64,000 bases of DNA from Parelaphostrongylus tenuis (GCA_019055375.1 JAHQIW010005984.1:62001-126000); one strand, 5' to 3'; shown: positions 46,481-58,400, counted from the stretch's first letter. Numbers and translations are program-made. Notes: a model not told the origin generated them from the sequence alone.

Positions 46481-47865
46481 ATAATTATAATAATAGTAAG
46501 AGCCCACGACGCGTGTGAATCATAATCTCATTTCGAATGCTACAGCGCTATAAAAGCGCTTTTTAAGAAAAAATGAGCACGTTCAGCAGTTCTTCGAGAT
46601 TTGAGTTTTCGAATGGTTGTTAAAACTCTTAGAAAAATTTCTTGTCCAGCAAAAGAGGCTAATTCTTTATTCCCTACCCGATAACGGAAAAAACAATTTT
46701 AGTTCAAATTCTTTGAGCTGTAATACTTTCTTGCCGTGGATATATCTCATTACGATAGAATGGTAATTTCAGCGTATTCTGATGATAAATTCATTTCGAA
46801 CTCATATGATTTGAACTGTAATTTTGGCGACGTGAAGAAGTTCCGCTCTAAAAGCATAGGGGATTAATGAAGATTAGAATCGCTCGACTTTCACCTTTTC
46901 GAAAAAGTTTATTTCACCGAGTTTTCGGCTTTAACGAGTCCTTTCTGGTCCCACCAAAGTCGACAAGGTGAGTTGCAGTTCCCTCCAAAAAAAGCACCAG
47001 CTCACTTACTTCTAGCAATCTTAGTTTCCATTCTTGTTTTCCTTATTACCACTCTGTCTCTTTTCATGTAACCCATCACATCGAAGCGCCACTGTTGACC
47101 ATTAGTCTATTTTTTAGGGAATGCGGAGTCCTCAATATTTGTATGAGAAAATTTTTTCTGTCTCTATTTCGCGGGACGTTGCCCATGGCGTCCTCTTCTG
47201 ACCCTGTAACGCTCAGACATATGCTCAAGAGGATATTATCAGGCTTCACCAGAGTAGACTAACGTCTAACGCTGCTTGCAATAATGAAAGTCTCAAACTT
47301 GTATTTCGAGCTTTCGATTACAAACTTCTGTTCGAAACGACTTGCAAAAAGTTGCAGTCCACATGAAAGCGGTCGGACAGCGTATCTATGTTTATGGCAT
47401 TGAAACACCTCAGTAGGAGCAGGATTCTCGCGAAAATGTGACAACATTTTGGGTTTTGATCTGCATTCAAATCATTATTTGGGAGCTTGAATGGGTTTTG
47501 ATATATCGGAAATCTGTGCTATGAGAGGGTGCCACGGGGGATCGCCAACACTGTGCCTGTAGAACTCAAATGTTGAAGCAGCGAAAAATCTGAGCAGCAC
47601 AAATCGTGGTAGCTTTTCGAATGAAATGTTGAGGTAACATTATTTGTCGTTAGTGATTGCAAAAAAAATTGAAAGTGTAGTATCCATAGAGTTTCCTCAG
47701 AAGAGTATCAGCCATCAAAAAACTAATTCTTTGTAGAAGAAGTTGGAACATTGATTTCAGGAACAAAATGATATTCACCGGTGAGAAGAAGAGAGAAGAG
47801 CAGCATGCAGTCTTCTTCTCATCACAGATCGGATGTCAGAATTCGACCGGAAACCTGACATTCAT
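46480..47865. repeat. Single unit of the 1.4-kb repeat
   Basis: It corresponds to each of the two tandem units at 13,511-14,930 and 14,931-16,265. No gene is recognised. Confidence 0.65.
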
Positions 47866-48039
47866 GTGCTAATTTGTCCGTTTTCTTAGCAACTATGGAT
47901 TACGTTTCACGTTGATGTGGAGGCGAGAAAAAAGCATTATGTAGCGTCATTTGAAGGCCAAGAAAAAAGAGCACTGAGATGTTGCGAAATGCATTCGCGC
48001 ACATCAGAAATTGCTGAGAAGTTATTTGTGGGCAACCCG

Positions 48040-48140
48040 GAGAGATGGATGGCTTGGTGAGCCATAAGCGTGAGATCGAACCATTGACCTGGTGTGCGAC
48101 GCAGAGCACCTCTAACCACTGCGCCACACGCGCCCTTATC
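48040..48140 (-). mobile_element. tRNA-derived SINE, copy 7 (head only)
   Basis: The minus strand reads GCGCGTGTGGCGCAGTGG and GGTTCGATCTCACGC. The body is missing. It is inserted where the homology with copy A (16,440) breaks off. Confidence 0.65.
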
Positions 48141-48221
48141 GACAAAAAACTATATAAAAACAACACTAAAATGCCAAAAAATGAATCTTTGAAAATTCCT
48201 CAAAACTTTTTGCCCAACCTT

Positions 48222-49000
48222 ATATTTTGTCAGTTTATGTGCCCTTTAGACAGGTTTAATGGTGATCTAGAGAACGAAACGTTTTGGAAGTTGGTGATTG
48301 ACAAGATCACGTCTGAAGAAATGAAAAGAACTAAGGGGAACTATCACAGAATATCTCAGTATTTTCACTGATTTATGAATACTTCCCACTAGATAAATTT
48401 TTTCATCGTCTTCACACTTAATTTCAAAATCCTTTTGTTCATAGTTTTTACTGCTGTAGTTGATGTGCTCTCAATGGTCCAACTTGTTGTTATGTTCCTC
48501 CGAGTGCCACATTTGATTTCAAAGTCGCGCTATAGCGCATTTTTCTCTGTGACTCCTCGGTGAGAGATAGTGGTTGGAAGCCGACCGTAATACGCTCTTT
48601 CTCTTAGCAATCACACGTGTCCCGCAAAATAGTGTGAGTTGAGTTGAAAACGCCTAGCGCGCTTAGTTCTCAACAAACAAAACCAGGGACGGTGACGGTA
48701 GTGCCACTGTGGTTACCGCCATACATGGCCGCGCAATGAGACGCACGAACCCCCGGCCGATTTTTGGGAAGGGCTCGCAAGAGCCCAAAATGGAGGTAAG
48801 GTGAAGGCGCTGGGCTAAAAATTGGAAGCACGTGATCTAGTCTCCATACCCATAGTACGGATGGAGCAACGCCTGGACTGCTGGTGGAATGCCTACTGCT
48901 CTTATGTTGCTGCTCCAGCTGCTGCTCTACCACGTAAGCTGTTATTATTCCGTAAGATCATACTGTTTAATAGATATTTTGGATGGAATTAATGAAGTAA
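48222..49000 (+). repeat. 0.8-kb dispersed repeat, copy 5
   Basis: Preceded by a mariner-type end (CTTTTTGCCCAACCTTATAT). Its 5' part happens to stay open (MPKNESLKIPQNFLPNLIF, beginning in the mariner end), but the other copies do not conserve this frame. Confidence 0.6.
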
Positions 49001-49014
49001 GATATATAGAGGAC

Positions 49015-49444
49015 TAAAACGAGGTTGGTACGCCAGGGCCATACACCGGTGTTTCGGAGGTTCGTCCTCCTCGTCAGTGACCCCCGCCCCACATTAAGCC
49101 CTGCGTTGTAGCAAGGAGGAGGCGTATGTGGTATGTGGTGATGGCATAGTGTACAATACACTGGTCCATCACCATCACTCGATGGTTTCGGCTGGTAGAC
49201 CAAATGATCTATTAAATGACTGTTTCTAAAACATCATCCATCACCACATACCACTTACGCCTCCCTCCTTGCTACAATGCAGGGCTTAATGTGGGGCGGG
49301 GGTCACTGACGAGGAGGACGAGCCTCCGAAACACCGGTGTATGGCCCTGGGTACCAACCTCGTTTTAGGCTAAAAACATCCTTTTATTTTGGATTTGATT
49401 TTGAATGTTTATTACGAGGTTTTAGAAACAGTCGATTTAATGGG
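49015..49444. mobile_element. Foldback transposon with 131-bp arms and 10-bp target duplication
   Basis: The arms at 49,014-49,144 and 49,238-49,368 are near-perfect inverted repeats (from CTAAAACGAGGTTGG inward, GTGTTTCGGAGG, CCCGCCCCACATTAAGCCCT). The direct repeat TATAGAGGAC flanks the element at 49,005-49,014 and 49,445-49,454. Removing the element restores a sequence like the related site at 39,975-40,010. A 76-bp tail lies outside the right arm and is itself inverted relative to part of the central spacer. A 9-11 bp duplication with long inverted arms fits Mutator-like non-autonomous elements. Confidence 0.75.
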
Positions 49445-49454
49445 TATAGAGGAC

Positions 49455-50517
49455 GTTAATAATAAGCGACACGAAGACGTCAAAAAATAAAGCTTTTAAA
49501 AATTTCTCAAAACTTCTTCTCAACCTAACATAACATCTTTGTACGAAGATTGTACTATTGCTTGCATATCCTATTTGCAGTCATTTTTATCGCGTTGTGT
49601 TATCAAAATGTGAAGACAGTGTGTAATGAATCTTTGCGAATGTATTCTGTAAATTACATGGTTCGAGTAAATAAAGCTGAGTGATATACATAGCTCTGGA
49701 CTTAGGACGGGAGTTGAACCTGCGTCTCACACTTTCGCGTGCTTACCACTGCACTATCAGGTTCCTGTTGCGCTAGCACTTTTCCTGCGATAAAAGTCAG
49801 TTTTTAGTTCACATGAGGTTTGAGTCATTATCTAGGACTCATACCAGTAACAAAACATTGCGTACTTTGCCTCTAAATCCTGTAGTGAAATCCAAACTCT
49901 GCTTAACCTTGGTAAATTAACTACCTCATCAGGCTAAAAGTGATTCAGTTCATGTAAGAGCTATCAGACTGGTTGGTCATAAAGCTGCAGCGTCGTCAAA
50001 CGAAGACATAAACGCGATTTAAGTGAGAATTCACTAAATTGGTTGCCCTCTGCTAAAGCGATTTAGTTGTGTTTTCAGAAGTTGCATTTATGCGTACGGC
50101 GAATTGGGTGTTTTGCGGATATTCCATTGTACCAGCTGTTCAGCTATGTATCAGCCCACACTGATGTGATTGGTAATTGCTTGCGCTAGGCGAAACCAAT
50201 TCAACAAATAAGCTTCATGCTACACCCGAATGAATCCGAGAAGCTCTATGTGTAAGTAGGAGCTCTAGGGAGAATCCATACTTGCTACTCATTGTTACCC
50301 CCTCTCCATCTGTCTCTGTCTCTCTAGAGAGCCACTGAAAGAGAGTGCATCAGGCTAAAAGTGCGATGGACTTTAGATTTTGTCTCTTGAGTGGACATAA
50401 TTTTTATGTTATTGGGCGGCAAATATGACTCGCTACCACTGGTGCTAGTTCGAATCTGTAATTAGTTGATTATAAGTGGCAAAGATGTAGACTGATGCTT
50501 CTAGATAGGAGATAAAG
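49455..50517. other. Solo mariner end and ELKS-side intron DNA
   Basis: A mariner-like terminus lies at 49,455-49,535. From 49,650 the sequence is paired with 17,465 onward. A tRNA-like relic is at about 49,700-49,770 (-). The first ELKS exon present in A (16,889-17,104) has no counterpart here. Confidence 0.5.
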
Positions 50518-50830
50518 GACAAAGCTCTCACCTTTGATCGATCCCTGAGGGATGCGCCATGCATTCGACTCCATTCGTAGCATTGTTGTCCATGACTGGA
50601 TGCATGTCTGGTCTTTACAATGAGTTGTGTTGCCCTAGAGATGTATTAGGTCAGTACTGCTATCCTCCCATCCTATTCTCGTACCAATTCACCGATTCTG
50701 AATGAATGGAAGACTTGGTGAACCTTGAACAACGGATCGAATTATCGATCATCGATTGATCGATCACGTGTAACGCAGAACGCTCTAACTCTGCGCCAAC
50801 CTCTGCGCCAACGCGCTCTGTGAGAATGTT
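50518..50830 (-). mobile_element. tRNA-derived SINE, copy 8 (minus)
   Basis: Ortholog of 18,358-18,640, with TTGATCGATCCCTGAGGGATG at the left and the degraded head at the right. Confidence 0.65.
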
Positions 50831-51867
50831 CACAATACAGGAAAAAAGACACATATCGATGAAAGCTAAATAAACTAATGATTTCTTAGATTATTCTCTC
50901 AGAAGTCATCATTAAGGTTGACGCACTCAGGCAAAAGTTAGAAGGTAAGACCAGCAAATGGAGCAAAGAGATCGGCGAATAAAGCGTTTGGAGGGCGAAC
51001 TTGTTAATATCAAAGGGAGTTAAGTGAGAAGAATGAGCTGGTATGTTATGTGAATTTGATCTGACCTTCGCAATAAATTGGAAAAAAGAAAATATAGCCA
51101 GTCGCATTTCTTACTCGTCTCGTGTGCCTGCCAAGGGCTTCCTAACCCAATCATTTTGATTATTCATTATGTGGAAACGTCTCTAATAGCGTTGGATTCA
51201 CGTTCCACTTAAATGTGTAGTATATTTGTATGATTTTTGGTGAAGACTGCTGGTATTCTTACCACGCAATTGGCAATCGCTATTTCAAGGCAGTTTCACG
51301 AAAAAAGTAGATTAGTGTTACGAAAAGAGAACGAGAGCCTGCCATTCCTCGGTGTCGATAGATATTTTTAGCTACAACAGTCAGATTACCGGATATCTCA
51401 AATGATTGGACGAGTTGACGGGTTGGAAACATCGCTACAAGATAAAGAAGCAGAGCTCGATACTGCAAAGGTGGCTGAGACATTCATGTTGATCAACAAG
51501 ATGTTGAAGATTTAGAGTCATGTTTCCAGATGCGACTACTGAGTTATCTGATGTGATAAATGAGAATGAGCTAAAGGATAAGATAGAGTCAAATAAGAGA
51601 TTGTTGTATAATTTGTAATATAATCGGGCTCATAATCTGCTGGCTCACTGCCTATGCGCGAATAGAGCAGTATTTTTCTCATCTAAGTTGAACACCGTGA
51701 TTGTATCGTGTGGTGCCGGTAGCTAGAAGGGCATTGTCCAAGGCACTAAAGACAATACTGTTACCCTGGCGTGAACATGATTAGGCTGGCATAGATACCA
51801 TATCTATTTGGGTGTGTTTTACCTATGTTATGCAGCTTTTAGGGCACATATGAAGCAAGATTAGAGG

Positions 51868-52125
51868 TGTCTTGCGACTCAAATATGGTTCATGGTTCGT
51901 TCCCGCTCCCAATGCTCACCAAGCCTTTCATTCTCCGGGGTCAATGAATTAGTACCGAACTTGTTTTGAGGATAGCATCACTGAGTTGATAGATCGATAA
52001 GCCTCCAAGAGTCATTATAAAAGCCAGATGTGCATTCAGTCACTTCAAACTGAAACTTGATAAAGTCGGTTACATGACTCATCCCTTAAGGGATCGATCA
52101 ACGCCGAGACTTTTAGCTTTATCGA
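51868..52125 (+). mobile_element. tRNA-derived SINE, copy 9
   Basis: Ortholog of 19,640-19,915 in the same ELKS intron. B box region GGTTCGTTCCCGC, CTCCGGGGTCAATGAATTAG and GGATCGATCAACGCCGAG are visible. Confidence 0.65.
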
Positions 52126-54550
52126 ACTGGTTTCTATCACAGTGGTGGAACCATCGTACGATCTACCTAAATTCCCGTTTTTTCCCATAAGTTTCTCAGG
52201 ATTCACCACTCCGCCGCTTATACCAAGCATTCGATAGGCTTCGCTTTGTACTTCGACTATAAGGATTACACACACTATCAATATGGTTTGATAAAACATA
52301 ATTCATACTCAAACAAGAGCACTATTAGTGAAACACGTTATCACGCGCGCTTGGATGGATGAGATGCTTGTTCGATCCCTTTTGGAGGTTTAAAGTTTTG
52401 TTTATCACTCAGGATTATCAGGTATTGCACTCTGTTTAAGTTACTATTTATGTTAACACAAAACCTTTCAAACGACAACTTTGAGACCTTGCTGAAAATC
52501 AGTGTAATCTGATAACATATTTTGAACATTTCACAAGGTCCGCTACGGCACTTATAAAGTGCTAGATAGGTGTTTGGGCCTTCTAGCTTTATTAGTAGCA
52601 TAGTGTCTTTTCGTTCAGTCATTTCGTTGGGAACCTATTCCCTATAGAGAAATTGACGACGAATGGTTGATGAGGGTGGAATGCTGAAACACATGTCTAG
52701 CACTTTATAAGTGCCCTAACAAACCTTATGAAAGGCTCAAAACATGTTATCAGATCATATTGTCTCAAAACAGTTGCTTTCTTTTGCAGTAGCCCTCGAG
52801 AAGAAGCGCCTCGAAGAGCACATAGACCAGTTGAGACGTAATTCTGAGACGGAAAGAATCGAGCAACATGAAACGTATCAGACTGAGGTAATCATATCCT
52901 GAAGAGTAGTGGCTTCGATTATCCCTCCCCCTTGCTATTTTGGTTGTCCTTAATGCAATTTGTATTTGTCCGTAATTAAACTGATTTGTGTAATAGCTGA
53001 AACTAACTTGAGTGTCTGTTACGAGAGTTTTGGACTAGCTTCGGCAAGAGATATTGATCCAACCTTCTGCTTGTTAGTCCAGGGAAAGCGGGTGGGAGCA
53101 TATCTTTGATATTGGCATGAAAGTCGTCCAAATATGAAGTTTTTCAGTTGAGACTGCTTAGGAGCAACGTGGAAAACCTGCAAAAAGAGCTGGCAGACCG
53201 CGATGTGCTTTTGGAATCTCAAAATGAAAAGGTGAATTTCAAGCCTAGAAGTAGCCTCATCATTATCCATTCCTCTCTAACTGCATTAGTTTCAAAAATT
53301 GGAGACATGGATCGTGAACTTGCTAGCTCACAACAACGGCTACAATCTGTTATGGCTGACAAGGGAACCGACGAACTTCGTCGAGAGGTTAGGTATCCTT
53401 GACCCTACTTTTCCATAATCATTTGTTGAAAATTCTTTATATAATCGCTTTTAATCATCAATATGATGCAATAACTATATGCCCAATAATGATGAGCTAA
53501 TAACTTTGAACCCCTTGCGGGAGTTAGGCCCGTGTCTCACCCTTTCCTAAGGATCGTACTAACCACAGCGCTACCGGAGCTCTTGCTGCCATCACTTTTT
53601 GTGCAGATGCATCTTCTGTTACCCTACTTCAAGTTCTGTTTGTGCATATAATACTTTTTTAAAATTGTCGGAGATCTGTACTTTAGCAGTGTGGAAGGAA
53701 GTTTTTTTTAACTTGAGAGTTAGGAGATATCGGAGTAGCTGTCATCCACTTGGTACCTTTATTAATGATTCGATTGTAATTTCAATGCTAAATCAACTGA
53801 TGAGGATAGTTTTGTTTCACTTTTGTCACTTTGTTTGACGCTTGTCGCAGTTTTTCTTGCTGTGCAGGCCCAGTACTGGCATTCGGTTGGTCTTCTCCCT
53901 TGCTTAAGGATTTCATCTTCTCCATAAACGTCGTGGGAATACTGGTCGAGCACGTTTTTTTTTTCAAATCATGGAGATAGCCAGGCCGGCGCGTTTCGTA
54001 GTCTTAGTGGGATCAATCCTGCGTCGAGCATCACTGTTCATTTGTTCACAGGCTACCGGTTTTCTTTACTAATCTCATCTAATGAAACCTTCGTCCTAAC
54101 GTTTTTTAGTCTAGTGCAAATTGAAATGAAAGCGAAGTGCAGTGATTTCGTGAAAATTCAGCCTTTTTAGTCCGCCGTCACCCTTGCCTATCTGTTAATC
54201 TTGAATCACTTTTGTTAATCCATTTTTTATCATAATCTAGAAGATATCTTTCACTCAGTCCCACTGCAGGTTGAATCAGCTCTAGGTGAAGTTGAGAAAT
54301 TGTTGGTCAGTTGGAGAAGGAAAACGCCCAGCTGAGTTCGCAATGTAAACAGCTGAAGAGCGCAGTCGATCGTTACGAGATGGATGCGACAAGTAGCGGG
54401 ACCTTGGCTAAGGTTCGAATTCATTTCTGTTTCTTTTTTGTTATTGATGTTTTGGCTCAAAGTATTTCCTTGTAGTAACGCTAATTCCAGCTGTACTTCC
54501 CAGTAGTGTTCTTTCTGAAGGAATGAGTGCTCAAGCAAAGAAAAGGTATC

Positions 54551-54635
54551 CATAGCATTTTTGTAAGAATATCAGAGCTTGTAGACGAGCTTGTAACTTC
54601 TCATAAACACACGATCGATTAGTTAGAGGAGGCAC
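54551..54635 (+). repeat. Target duplication, left copy
   Basis: CATAGCATTTTT ... TTAGAGGAGGCAC is repeated at 56,225-56,308 on the far side of the Penelope-like element. Several differences between the two show the insertion is not recent. Confidence 0.75.
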
Positions 54636-56224
54636 ATATAAGCGGTTGCGAACTAGTTGGCGTTTAGAGTATTCGGTGGTATTTCAATAATGGCCACCGA
54701 TTGCTCTAAGCCCGCTCTTTTCAAACATCGTTTTATAGCTGTACTAACCTCATTTGAATAGAACGGGATGATAAACGGGACTTTCCTTTCAACTAAGTTT
54801 TCGTTCGGAGGCGCATTATTTCCTCTAAACCTAAGCCGAGGGGCTACGAATTCGTATCCATTAGAAGTGGCTATTTCCCGCGCCAGTTTCACGGATTCTA
54901 CTCTCTGCTCCTCCCCGGTACATACATTGGCTGCTGTTCGAAACATGTTTTTTACTAGCGCCTTCTTCGTATGTGAGGGGTGAGAAGAGAGATAGTGAAC
55001 CAAGATATTCTTACTACTTGGCTTTCGGTACCACTTCGTTATGTAGCCGCTCTCAGTTAAGCTTATTTGCACGTTCAAGAATGGAAGCCAATCGTCTTTT
55101 GGTATCTCACGGGTGAATCTTATATACTCTGACTGTTCATTCAGCAATCTAAAACAATTATCCAGCTCCTCTTGAGTGGAACAGATAATCAAACAATCAT
55201 CTATATACCTACAGTAGAGTAATGGCCGGAGATCCATCACTGGTGCTTCCACTTTAGACATAAAGGCAATGGCCAGGCTAGGTGCCAGTCGCTGTCCCAT
55301 TGCCAGCCCTCTGGTTTGAGCATAATAATTCCCGGACCATCTGAAGATTGAGCAGTTCAAGCACTCTTTTAGTAGGATCATGAACTGCTCAATCGTCAAG
55401 CCATACATGTTTACAGCTCCCTGGTGTTGTATAAGAAGCTCATGTGTGGCTTGCAATGCGGAGTCATTCGACACGTTGGTATATAAAGCAGTAACGTCGA
55501 ATGACTCCATTACGTACGCGTTGTTCGGGTTCGCGTTACGTAGACGATCCAGGAACATCTGAGTGTTTGTCAGATGGGCTGGAATGTGTCCTAGCAACTG
55601 GGATGTTATTAAAGTCAAGAACCATGCTATCCTATCCGTCGGTCCGCCTACACAACTGATGATAGGTCTAACTTTGAATATAGATGGATCGTTAGACATC
55701 AGATCATCAGTGGATACTAACTTATGTGTTTTTATAAGCAAGTATAAGACAGGACATGTTGGTGACTGGATTTTAATTGAGAAATGATAGATGGTCTTAA
55801 GCCTGCAGCTTTTGCCGTACGGACCCACTCACTGTTTAATTTGCGGTTTTGCCTTTTGAATTCCTTTACAGAAGATGATCGGTAAAGCGAGGCATCCTCG
55901 AGATGCTTGCTCGTTATTGCGATATCTAACTGTCGAGGAATCACAACAATTCTCCACCCTTATCACTAACTGATAGCCTTATCCTACCTTCGCTTATCAA
56001 CTCTCGAACCTCTTCATGCCACGTTTTTGTAGTTCGGTGAGGTTCGATTGATATCTTCTCCTGCTATAGTGAGTGAGGGTTCTAAAAGTTTCGTCCGCAA
56101 ATTTCCGGAATTTTCTATCTACCTCCTCGTTGGGGTCTTGTTGTCTATAGAACGGCTGAGGAAATGGTGGTATTAGTGCCTCTACTTGCTGTCATTCCTA
56201 TTAGTCTCTTCAACTCTGGCCTTT
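54636..56224 (-). mobile_element. Penelope-like retroelement inserted in an ELKS exon
   Basis: A minus-strand insertion of about 1.59 kb, absent from copy A and flanked by an 84-85 bp direct repeat of target sequence. Long target duplications are known for Penelope-like elements. The N-terminal region (56,220 to about 55,830; ELQKRGM, LISEGRIRLSVSDKGGE, VVIPRQLDIAITSKHL) is frameshifted at least twice. The reverse transcriptase follows. The 3' edge falls in the linker after the reverse transcriptase (LVRNRLY in a shifted frame), so any GIY-YIG endonuclease is missing. Confidence 0.85.
54653..55828 (-). CDS. Penelope-like reverse transcriptase, long open segment
   Basis: A 391-codon open frame, the longest in the window. 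Seen motifs: KVRPIISCVGG at 52-62, SFDVTALYTNV at 109-119 (palm motif A), GLAMGQRLAPSLA at 174-186 (motif B; SP-type residues replaced by QR), CRYIDDCLI at 206-214 (motif C, catalytic YIDD), LPFLNVQISL and KWYRKPSSKNILVHYLSSHP (the RKPS-type motif typical of Penelope). The role is target-primed reverse transcription. The starting Met is internal: the true N-terminus lies upstream in another frame, so the enzyme is incomplete, and the C-terminal endonuclease is absent. Confidence 0.85.
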   Translation of the reverse strand: MGPYGKSCRLKTIYHFSIKIQSPTCPVLYLLIKTHKLVSTDDLMSNDPSIFKVRPIISCVGGPTDRIAWFLTLITSQLLGHIPAHLTNTQMFLDRLRNANPNNAYVMESFDVTALYTNVSNDSALQATHELLIQHQGAVNMYGLTIEQFMILLKECLNCSIFRWSGNYYAQTRGLAMGQRLAPSLAIAFMSKVEAPVMDLRPLLYCRYIDDCLIICSTQEELDNCFRLLNEQSEYIRFTREIPKDDWLPFLNVQISLTESGYITKWYRKPSSKNILVHYLSSHPSHTKKALVKNMFRTAANVCTGEEQRVESVKLAREIATSNGYEFVAPRLRFRGNNAPPNENLVERKVPFIIPFYSNEVSTAIKRCLKRAGLEQSVAIIEIPPNTLNAN

Positions 56225-56308
56225 CATAGCATTTTTGTGAGAATATCAAACTCATAGATGAGCTTGTGACTTCTTATAAACACAGGATCGAGGAGTTAGA
56301 GGAGGCAC
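56225..56308 (+). repeat. Target duplication, right copy
   Basis: Partner of 54,551-54,635. This copy continues directly into the remaining ELKS exon (AGGAGGCACTGC). Confidence 0.75.
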
Positions 56309-56599
56309 TGCAAAAATCAGTGAGCATAACGGCTGAACGCGAAGTACACCTTTCACAGCAGAAGCATCTCCTCCATCAAGTGAATCAGAAGGTTCGTCAA
56401 CTAGTGATCTCCTTTCTCTAGAGGAATGTGGAAGTCATGGTACGAACCTAGGGTGAATCAAAGCTGTTGCACAGACGATTTCTCTTGCGTGAAGATGAAA
56501 AATGGGTTCAAAACCATAGAGACAGTAATGTTCTGTTTCTATGAAGTTTTCACATAGATCAGAGTGAAGCATTTTATTGAGTATCTAGAGAATAAATGA

Positions 56600-56868
56600 A
56601 GAAACTCTCGGCGTAGATTAACCTAAAGGAAGCGTCATGCATTCGACTTCATGAAGCATCGTTTTAAATGGCTGAATGTGTGTCTGCCCTTACACTGACT
56701 TGCGGTCACCTGCCGTTCATTAAGTCAGTGCTGATTTCCTCTCAAACAATTCCGCTACTTATTCTCTGACCTTGGAGGGATGGAAGGACTGGTGAGCCTT
56801 GAGCGCAGGATCGAACCACTGACCACGTATTCGCACTTTTAACTACTGCGCTACACGCGCCCCATCAT
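56600..56868 (-). mobile_element. tRNA-derived SINE, copy 10 (minus)
   Basis: The head at the right reads GGGGCGCGTGTAGCGCAGTAG with the B box GGTTCGATCCTGCGC on the minus strand. The body runs left to the CTCGGCGTAGATTAACC region. It is absent from the equivalent A intron, so it inserted after the duplication or was lost from A. Confidence 0.7.
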
Positions 56869-56977
56869 TAATTTGCTTAAAATAATAAGGGAATAATTTC
56901 TCGTTCGGCCATCATAGAAGCATTGTTGAGTCACATGATTTTTGCGCATTAGAGAGCGCTTCTAATGCAGTACTTCC

Positions 56978-57115
56978 AGCGCAGCAGTTAGAGGTGTTCT
57001 GAAACACTTTTGAGTCTTTGGTCCTATCTCGCATCCCGAGCAAACCCAGATCTTTATATTCTCTTCTGCCTTCTCAGAAAATTGCTACCAGACTTGTCTG
57101 GTAAGATAGAAATGC
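56978..57115 (+). mobile_element. tRNA-derived SINE, copy 11 (fragment)
   Basis: A degraded head (AGCGCAGCAGTTAGAGGTG) and part of the body (AAATTGCTACCAGACTTGTCTG). The body part is also in A near 22,755. Confidence 0.5.
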
Positions 57116-57164
57116 TAATATGACGTAATTCCAGGTCTCCATAAGTCTAAATATGACTTCATGT

Positions 57165-57425
57165 AATCCTTTCGGGATCGTGGTACTACGGCCTTTACAT
57201 CTCTAACCGGCATCTCGACGGGGTTCGCTCCACCTTCCCTACATTTCTAACCTCCAAATTATTGTGTCTTTAGTGTTAGACTATTGTGTCTAACAATGGC
57301 ACGCTGGGGCTAGAGATAACGAGGAGGTGGAGCAGACCGTCCAGAGTTGCCAGTTAGAGATGCAGAATTCGTGGGTCCACCGTCCCGAAAGGTTGACCAT
57401 GCGATCCTAATGGTGTCGAATTTGT
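57165..57425. repeat. Foldback pair upstream of an ELKS exon
   Basis: CCTTTCGGGA and CATCTCTAACCGGCA at 57,165-57,250 are inverted against 57,300-57,400 (CCAGTTAGAGATGCAGAATT, GTCCCGAAAGG). Copy A has only the left arm, at 22,845-22,940. Confidence 0.55.
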
Positions 57426-58400
57426 GGCGCTCTTCGTGGGGGCTGCTCAGTGCCGAACGCTTCATTGTTCACCTTATCTTTTGAGTTGAAAGATGCACGG
57501 ACGTGAGAATGCCGAGCTGAGGAAGCAACTTGTCGAATGTGGATCGGGTGAACACGACAGCTGATTCGAGCGTTCGAAGCGGAGCGACGTCAACATATCG
57601 AGCTGCTGATGCAGTTGAACTATTGTTCTTTATCATTAATTCATTTTGTGCATGATATTCACATCACAAAATTGTCTCTTTGGCAAGAGGCGTTGCTAGC
57701 CGCCATAGCCGAGAAAGACCGGCACCTGACTCTTCTTGGAAAATTGCGAACATCACGAGAAGAAATTGACACTGTTCGGAGAAAACTTAAGCAGGAAAAC
57801 GGACGGATTGTGAGCATTTTTTCACAGGTGAAATTATATTTGAATGGTGTATGGCTCTTACGATTCATAGTAATTAACCCTTTGTGGATCAAGTCTACAA
57901 AAGATGGTGCACTGGCCTTATCGCTTTTTCCGTGGGACACGGATTTTCACTGGACTTTTACTAGTCATTCGATAGCCAAAAAGGCGATATTAATATAGGG
58001 CTTGGTTTGTGGGTAGGCCTATTCAGTGCGCTGCAGCACGGGTAAGAAGACAATGTTCTGCGCGCTATGCACGTCCATTAAACCGTGTTTCTCAAAAGGT
58101 AATTGTATTTATATAGTGGGACAGTGGGTAAAATATATTGCAACGTAATATTTAGCCGCGCAGTTGTTATTCGACCAGAAGCCGTTGACAGTGTGATGCA
58201 GCAGGGAACTGGCGCAGTCGCAGTGGGTGGATTACTCCTTTTGTTGCGCAACCAAGTCCTCGTCATGGTTAGAGTGCATTTTTTTCCTACTGATCCTTAC
58301 ATTGATCAGTATAAATGATTCCATTACTTTTATAGTTGCCGTCTCATATTATGCATATATAAAATATTTCTTTACCTAGATGTAATGGGTGTGTCAGCAG

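Noticed and set aside
48045..48371. 108-codon plus frame
   Set aside because: It crosses a SINE head, a mariner end and the 0.8-kb repeat; the frame is not conserved in the other four repeat copies.
54551..56308. Tandem Penelope pseudo-LTR arrangement
   Set aside because: The flanking repeat is ELKS intron/exon sequence also present in copy A, so it is target DNA and not part of the element.
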